A stretch of DNA of 64,000 nucleotides from Granulicella sp. S190 (lineage in GTDB: Bacteria > Acidobacteriota > Terriglobia > Terriglobales > Acidobacteriaceae), in NCBI RefSeq assembly GCF_009766095.1, contig NZ_LMUD01000019.1, positions 96,651-160,650 of the forward strand. The letters are read 5' to 3'. The notes beneath the pieces were generated by a model. The model did not search any database. It was given only the letters and a program-made list of their open reading frames with translations, and was not told where the DNA came from. Both the position numbers and the translations under genes were made by a program. Positions within the stretch are counted from its first letter, which is position 1. Each line of letters opens with the position of its first letter. This document shows positions 60,279 to 64,000 of this stretch, one piece after another.

Positions 60279-61507
60279 ACCTTCTAATCACGGCAGTCTC
60301 ATCATCGCGCGGCCCGTCGGGTATCTGCAGACATGCGTATAGTCTTGTCTGTTGCGCGATCGCCAGGCCAGAGATCTCTCGGATTACCCTTGTCATAGGC
60401 GAATGGCAAGAGTCATATTTCAGGCATTCGTTCCGTCTTGAAAGCGAGAAGCTTGATTTTGTAATAATCAATATCTCTAATGATGCGGCAGCTCGAAATC
60501 TTTGGTACCTACGAGACTTGCCTAAACTGGCTCGCTATTTATGTTCAGATCTAATACACTTATCATTTCCTGTGCCTATTAGAAAAAATAAATTTAATTG
60601 TCCTGTTGTAGTGTCGCTGCACGATTTATATCCATATGATGAACCTGATAATTTTGGATATCCTAAAGTTTTTTTAAATAGAATTATCTTAAAGAAATGT
60701 CTAGAAGAGGTTGATCTTGTTGCATGCGTCTCACAAACTACTCTACAAAGGCTGAAAGTAAGGTTTCCTAAAGCTGCAAACAAAAAAGGAATAGTTGTTC
60801 ATAACTGCGTAAATATCAGCGCTCAAGATTTACGATCCTCAATCGTGGCTGACGTTCCTTTCTTTCTCATAGTGGCACAACATCGTGCCAATAAGAATAT
60901 TCCGATGGCCCTCCGTGCTTTTGGAAAGCTTCTAAGAACAGGTAAAATTGATAAGCGAACGTTATTGCTTTTGTTGGGAAACCATGGTCCAGAAACTGCC
61001 ATGATCAGAGCGGTTATCCACCAAGAAGGTCTAGAGGCAAGCGTAAATCTAATTGATGGCGTCAGCGATGAAGAGTTGAGGTGGCTTTATAAAAACTGTC
61101 AAGTGTTGTTGGCTCCATCTTTTATGGAGGGTTTTGGTCTTCCAGTGGTTGAAGGCCTGCTTTGTGGAAGCCGCGTTGTATGTTCCGACATTCCTTCTTT
61201 CCGTGAGATTGGGGGCGAGAGCTGTCACTACTTCGATGTTCTTTCCGCAAAAGGGATTTCTGTACTTGCAGAAGCAATTTGTGATGCATTGGCATCACCG
61301 TTCAAGCCTGTAGAAGATCTGGACCGATTTTCTCTAATGGCGATATCTGAAAGCCTCATGGCTGTTTACAACACGCTTCATGAGAGGGAGGGCAGAGCCC
61401 AGAAAACAAGAAAGGAAGCTGCGGTGCATTGTTCCAAGGCCGGAAGCGGATTATATGCAAGTACCCGAGCAATCGACATACAGAGTTCCTCCCCACTTGA
61501 TCCTTAG
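60275..61507 (+). CDS. Family 4 (group 1) glycosyltransferase
   Basis: A GT-B-fold glycosyltransferase of 410 residues. The C-terminal nucleotide-sugar half is clear: FFLIVAQHRANKNIPMALRA, LLLLGNHGPE, LRWLYKNCQVLLAPSFMEGF and GLPVVEGLLCGSRVVCSDIP with the E-x7-E pattern. It is among the most AT-rich genes of the window, particularly at 60540-60700, suggesting transfer from a lower-GC source. It overlaps both neighbours by one to four bases. Confidence 0.88.
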   Translation: MNLLITAVSSSRGPSGICRHAYSLVCCAIARPEISRITLVIGEWQESYFRHSFRLESEKLDFVIINISNDAAARNLWYLRDLPKLARYLCSDLIHLSFPVPIRKNKFNCPVVVSLHDLYPYDEPDNFGYPKVFLNRIILKKCLEEVDLVACVSQTTLQRLKVRFPKAANKKGIVVHNCVNISAQDLRSSIVADVPFFLIVAQHRANKNIPMALRAFGKLLRTGKIDKRTLLLLLGNHGPETAMIRAVIHQEGLEASVNLIDGVSDEELRWLYKNCQVLLAPSFMEGFGLPVVEGLLCGSRVVCSDIPSFREIGGESCHYFDVLSAKGISVLAEAICDALASPFKPVEDLDRFSLMAISESLMAVYNTLHEREGRAQKTRKEAAVHCSKAGSGLYASTRAIDIQSSSPLDP

Positions 61508-63684
61508 TGTTTCCGTTCGTTAGCTGTTACAACGCATTGTCGTCGCGTGAGACTATGGAACAAATTGTTGAAGACTCCGCTCTCTGTTCAAGAGGCACTA
61601 GATCACGTTGGATTCATGCCATAGAATGGATACTGCTTGGGGTGCTGACGGCATATCTTTGTGTCCACACATTACCTGCAGCGTCACGAGTTCTGAACAC
61701 CGATTTCCCCAATTATTATCTGACTGCACGTCTTGCCAGAGAGAAGAGTGCTACCTCCCGAATCTATGAATGGGTCTGGCTCCAACGTCAAAAAGATCAT
61801 CGAGGTATCGATCAGCGCATTGTTGGGCTGATCCCCATAACACCATTTTCGACTCTGGCTACGTGGCCTATTGCGCGCCTTCGACCTTTAGCAGCAAAAC
61901 GTCTATGGCTAGCATTTAACCTTGTGTTGGTTGTAGCTACAGCATTATTAATCCAACGGCTTACTCAATTGCCATGGAGGCAAGTCCTTCTGGTATTCGT
62001 GTTGAGCATGCCGCTTAACAAGAACTTTCTCTTTGGACAGTATTATTTATTGCTCTTGTTTTTCCTGGCACTCGCGTGTTGGTGTTATGTCCGAGAAAAG
62101 CGATTGCTATCTGGCCTTCTTATTGGGTTGAGTTTCGGACTGAAACTCTTCCCAATAGTCTATCTGGCATATTTCTTGCGTAGGAAGGATTTCAAGGCAT
62201 TCTTTGGTGGAGTTGTCGGAAGCTCCTTAGCGGTGTTGATATCAATTGCAGTCTTTGGTGAACAGGTAAACAAGGTTCTTCTGGCTCAAGTGCTACCGTG
62301 GTCATTGCGTGGCGAAGGTATGAATCCCTATGATCCGTCGACCGCTTCCATCGCGACGTTATTGCATAGATCATTTATTTACGAGCCTCAGTGGAATCCT
62401 CACCCAACTGTTCATGCAGCCTGGGCATTTGCAATATTATTACCGCTAATGCAAACCGTTCTGTTTGCGCCAGCAATTCTCCTTGTGGATCCGAAAGGCA
62501 CCACTTCTCAACGAACTAAACTGGAGTGGTCGGCAATATTGCTGGCAAGCCTGGCAATCTCTACTCTGCCAGCTGGTTATCATTTCACTCTTTTAATTCT
62601 TCCCGTGTGCCTTATATGGGAGGTTCTTCAAGAGCGAAGGAGCTCTTTGATAGCCCCGACATCCCTCCTTCTCCTATTTGCAGCTATCGGCTATCCCGGC
62701 TGGAAGGATGTCGGGACAGCCTCACACTTCGTAGTCTTCAGCGTTCCCCGACTGTATCTCGTAGTAGCACTCACCTGCTTCAGTTATAGGATGCTGACTA
62801 TAACTCGGCTCAAAAATCAATGCATCCGATCGAGACAACTATGGGTAGGTGCTTTCGTTTTGATGACTGCCTTTGCCATCCTCATGGCGCTACGTCATCA
62901 AAAAGGCTTATATGAAGACTACAGATACAGGCTTCCAACCTCTAACGCAATGTTGCAGACGGACAATGCTGTAACACAAGGAGATACAATTCTTTCCACT
63001 GCGATGTTGTTTGATGGATACCATACAGCTATCCAGGATGGCACAAACATTCAGTTCGAGCATCATGCCATGGATGAACTTGCCGTCACAGCGAACACTA
63101 AGGAAAGATGGAGAGAAGAGACGGGGCGTGAATCCACCATTGTGTCTAGTCTTCCAAGCAGGGAAGTCATTCACAATGCTGAAGCTCCTGTAGCGTCCTA
63201 TGACGGCAGATGGCTAGCGTATCTGCGCGAGGAGCATGGTTACGGCCAAATCTGGCTTCGCACTTTGGAACGTTCGGCTGATGGTGACAAACTTCTCACT
63301 CCCGTAGATATGGACGTCTTCGAGATGACATTTCTACCGAATGGCTCCCTCATCTTTTCCGCACAGTTGAATGATTCTCCTCCGCGACTCTTCATCGTTG
63401 ATCAAATGGGTATAACGAGATCACTTGGCCAGGAAGAGGTACGCTACCCAGCGGTATCGCCCGACGGACATTGGCTCGCGTTCGATCTGCTTCAGGGTGG
63501 GAACTGGCACCTCTGGCTTCGTGACCTGCGGAGCGGCCAAACAAACAGGCTCACAGACGCGGACTGTAATAATGTCGAACCTAGTTGGGTGCCCGACTCG
63601 AGCGCTCTGATCTATGGCAGCGATTGCGGCCGGTCTTTATGGTTCACAGTTCTTTGTCGACGTACTATTCAGGTTCTGCGTTGA
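61507..63684 (+). CDS. GT87-like membrane glycosyltransferase fused to a C-terminal beta-propeller
   Basis: A protein of 709-725 residues. The N-terminal ~430 residues hold about ten transmembrane helices with DUF2029/GT87 features: DFPNYYLTARLAREK near the first outer loop, NKNFLFGQYYLLLLFFLALA and LSFGLKLFPIVYLAYFLRRK, pointing to a polyprenyl-phosphate-sugar-dependent transferase. Residues ~560-715 form TolB/PD40-type propeller blades (PVASYDGRWLAYLREEHG, RYPAVSPDGHWLAFDLLQGG, VEPSWVPDSSALIYGSD), which would lie outside the membrane. Only three or four blades are seen. The start is GTG 61507, overlapping the previous stop by one base, or ATG 61555. It would add a sugar during polymer assembly. 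Confidence 0.8.
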   Translation: MFPFVSCYNALSSRETMEQIVEDSALCSRGTRSRWIHAIEWILLGVLTAYLCVHTLPAASRVLNTDFPNYYLTARLAREKSATSRIYEWVWLQRQKDHRGIDQRIVGLIPITPFSTLATWPIARLRPLAAKRLWLAFNLVLVVATALLIQRLTQLPWRQVLLVFVLSMPLNKNFLFGQYYLLLLFFLALACWCYVREKRLLSGLLIGLSFGLKLFPIVYLAYFLRRKDFKAFFGGVVGSSLAVLISIAVFGEQVNKVLLAQVLPWSLRGEGMNPYDPSTASIATLLHRSFIYEPQWNPHPTVHAAWAFAILLPLMQTVLFAPAILLVDPKGTTSQRTKLEWSAILLASLAISTLPAGYHFTLLILPVCLIWEVLQERRSSLIAPTSLLLLFAAIGYPGWKDVGTASHFVVFSVPRLYLVVALTCFSYRMLTITRLKNQCIRSRQLWVGAFVLMTAFAILMALRHQKGLYEDYRYRLPTSNAMLQTDNAVTQGDTILSTAMLFDGYHTAIQDGTNIQFEHHAMDELAVTANTKERWREETGRESTIVSSLPSREVIHNAEAPVASYDGRWLAYLREEHGYGQIWLRTLERSADGDKLLTPVDMDVFEMTFLPNGSLIFSAQLNDSPPRLFIVDQMGITRSLGQEEVRYPAVSPDGHWLAFDLLQGGNWHLWLRDLRSGQTNRLTDADCNNVEPSWVPDSSALIYGSDCGRSLWFTVLCRRTIQVLR

Positions 63685-63707
63685 TAGCGAGGGGGCATCT
63701 TGAGAGC

Positions 63708-63725
63708 TCACTATCTACATAGTGA
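63708..63725. promoter_or_regulatory. Perfect short palindrome before the response regulator gene
   Basis: TCACTAT-CTAC-ATAGTGA, 7-bp arms with a four-base spacer, 24 bases after the GT87 stop and about 180 bases before the response regulator. It could be an operator or a short terminator stem; no T-run follows. The rest of 63726-63901 holds the regulator's promoter region, including TTGACT at about 63834. Confidence 0.4.
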
Positions 63726-63901
63726 CCTACAGGTCTGCTGATAATGAGCCGGTGAATGTCTCCAAGTTGTCATCGCCTTGTCATTTGATATACGAATCAT
63801 GTACTTAGAGCGGACAATCGCCGACGAAGCATTGACTTTTCTATAGAATGAGGAGATAGCAAGAAGATAGTCGGATATCCAGATTCTTTGAGGGTAAAAA
63901 A

Positions 63902-64000
63902 GTGAGCCTGATTTTAGTAATTGAAGACGATCCTAGAATCCAAAAAGCGCTTCACCGGCAGTTCACAACAGAGGGCTACGACGTGCATGTGACCGGCGAC
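63902..64000 (+). CDS. Response regulator, N-terminal fragment (runs off the right edge)
   Basis: The first 33 codons of a receiver domain: SLILVIEDDPRIQKALHRQF with the acidic pair of the phosphorylation pocket, then TTEGYDVHVTGD. This opening is typical of OmpR-type two-component regulators, but the phosphoacceptor Asp and the output domain lie beyond base 64000. The GTG start follows GAGGG at suitable spacing. Its nearness to the EPS operon suggests, without proof, that it controls it. Confidence 0.8.
   Translation, partial: MSLILVIEDDPRIQKALHRQFTTEGYDVHVTGD

Overview
The window reads as chromosomal DNA of a soil acidobacterium (Terriglobia/Acidobacteriaceae type; this assignment is an inference). 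The reasons are two very large Oar-like TonB receptors with carboxypeptidase-regulatory-like N-termini, a Ser/Thr kinase with a long extracytoplasmic TPR region, many GTG/TTG starts, high GC in the first 50 kb, and abundant exopolysaccharide genes. Apart from one tRNA-Leu(GAG), all genes are protein-coding. I see no IS element, phage gene or CRISPR array.

Layout. 1-8.7 kb holds housekeeping and general genes: the start of truA, a secreted alpha/beta hydrolase, a TolC-type efflux protein, a thioredoxin-domain DUF255/YyaL protein, an aminotransferase, an MBL-fold hydrolase and secG. 8.9-14.5 kb is a small exopolysaccharide locus: a LuxR-type regulator with a degenerate receiver, a UDP-glucuronate decarboxylase-like epimerase, UDP-glucose 6-dehydrogenase and a polyprenyl-phosphate sugar-phosphate transferase. 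Four copies of the palindrome TGAGAA-N4-TTCTCA (one with a single end mismatch) sit in its two control regions. 14.5-20.2 kb is a minus-strand operon of a TonB receptor, a Tat-exported metallophosphoesterase and a secreted Ca-dependent phosphoinositide phospholipase C, which looks like phospholipid phosphate scavenging. 20.6-30.5 kb is a nucleoside-salvage regulon: LacI regulator, GRP/ureide-permease-like transporter, and an operon of TonB receptor, two exported nucleoside hydrolases and ribokinase, with LacI-like operators and recognisable promoters. The tRNA-Leu borders it.

31-39 kb carries an Orn/Lys/Arg decarboxylase, an ECF sigma factor with a cysteine-rich tail preceded by a 31-residue peptide containing eight cysteines, a HAD hydrolase, and the Ser/Thr kinase. 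38.9-51.2 kb is a tight nine-gene minus-strand operon: five cobalamin-type radical SAM proteins, one SPASM-like radical SAM protein, two stand-alone methyltransferases and a methyltransferase-amidohydrolase fusion. I cannot assign a product to it, and it is the best candidate here for an undescribed biosynthetic system.

51.2-63.7 kb is a divergent plus-strand gene train of visibly lower GC. It starts with an HPr-kinase-like ATPase, an unknown coupled partner, a CuA-type cupredoxin, a lipoprotein cytochrome c and a nucleotidyltransferase-family protein. It continues with a capsule export protein with SLBB domains, a Wzz-like chain-length protein, GT2 and GT4 glycosyltransferases and a GT87-propeller fusion. 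A response regulator begins at the right edge. The radical-SAM operon and this EPS operon share one 86-bp divergent promoter region, so they may work together, for example by making and attaching a modification on an exported polymer; that link is inference.
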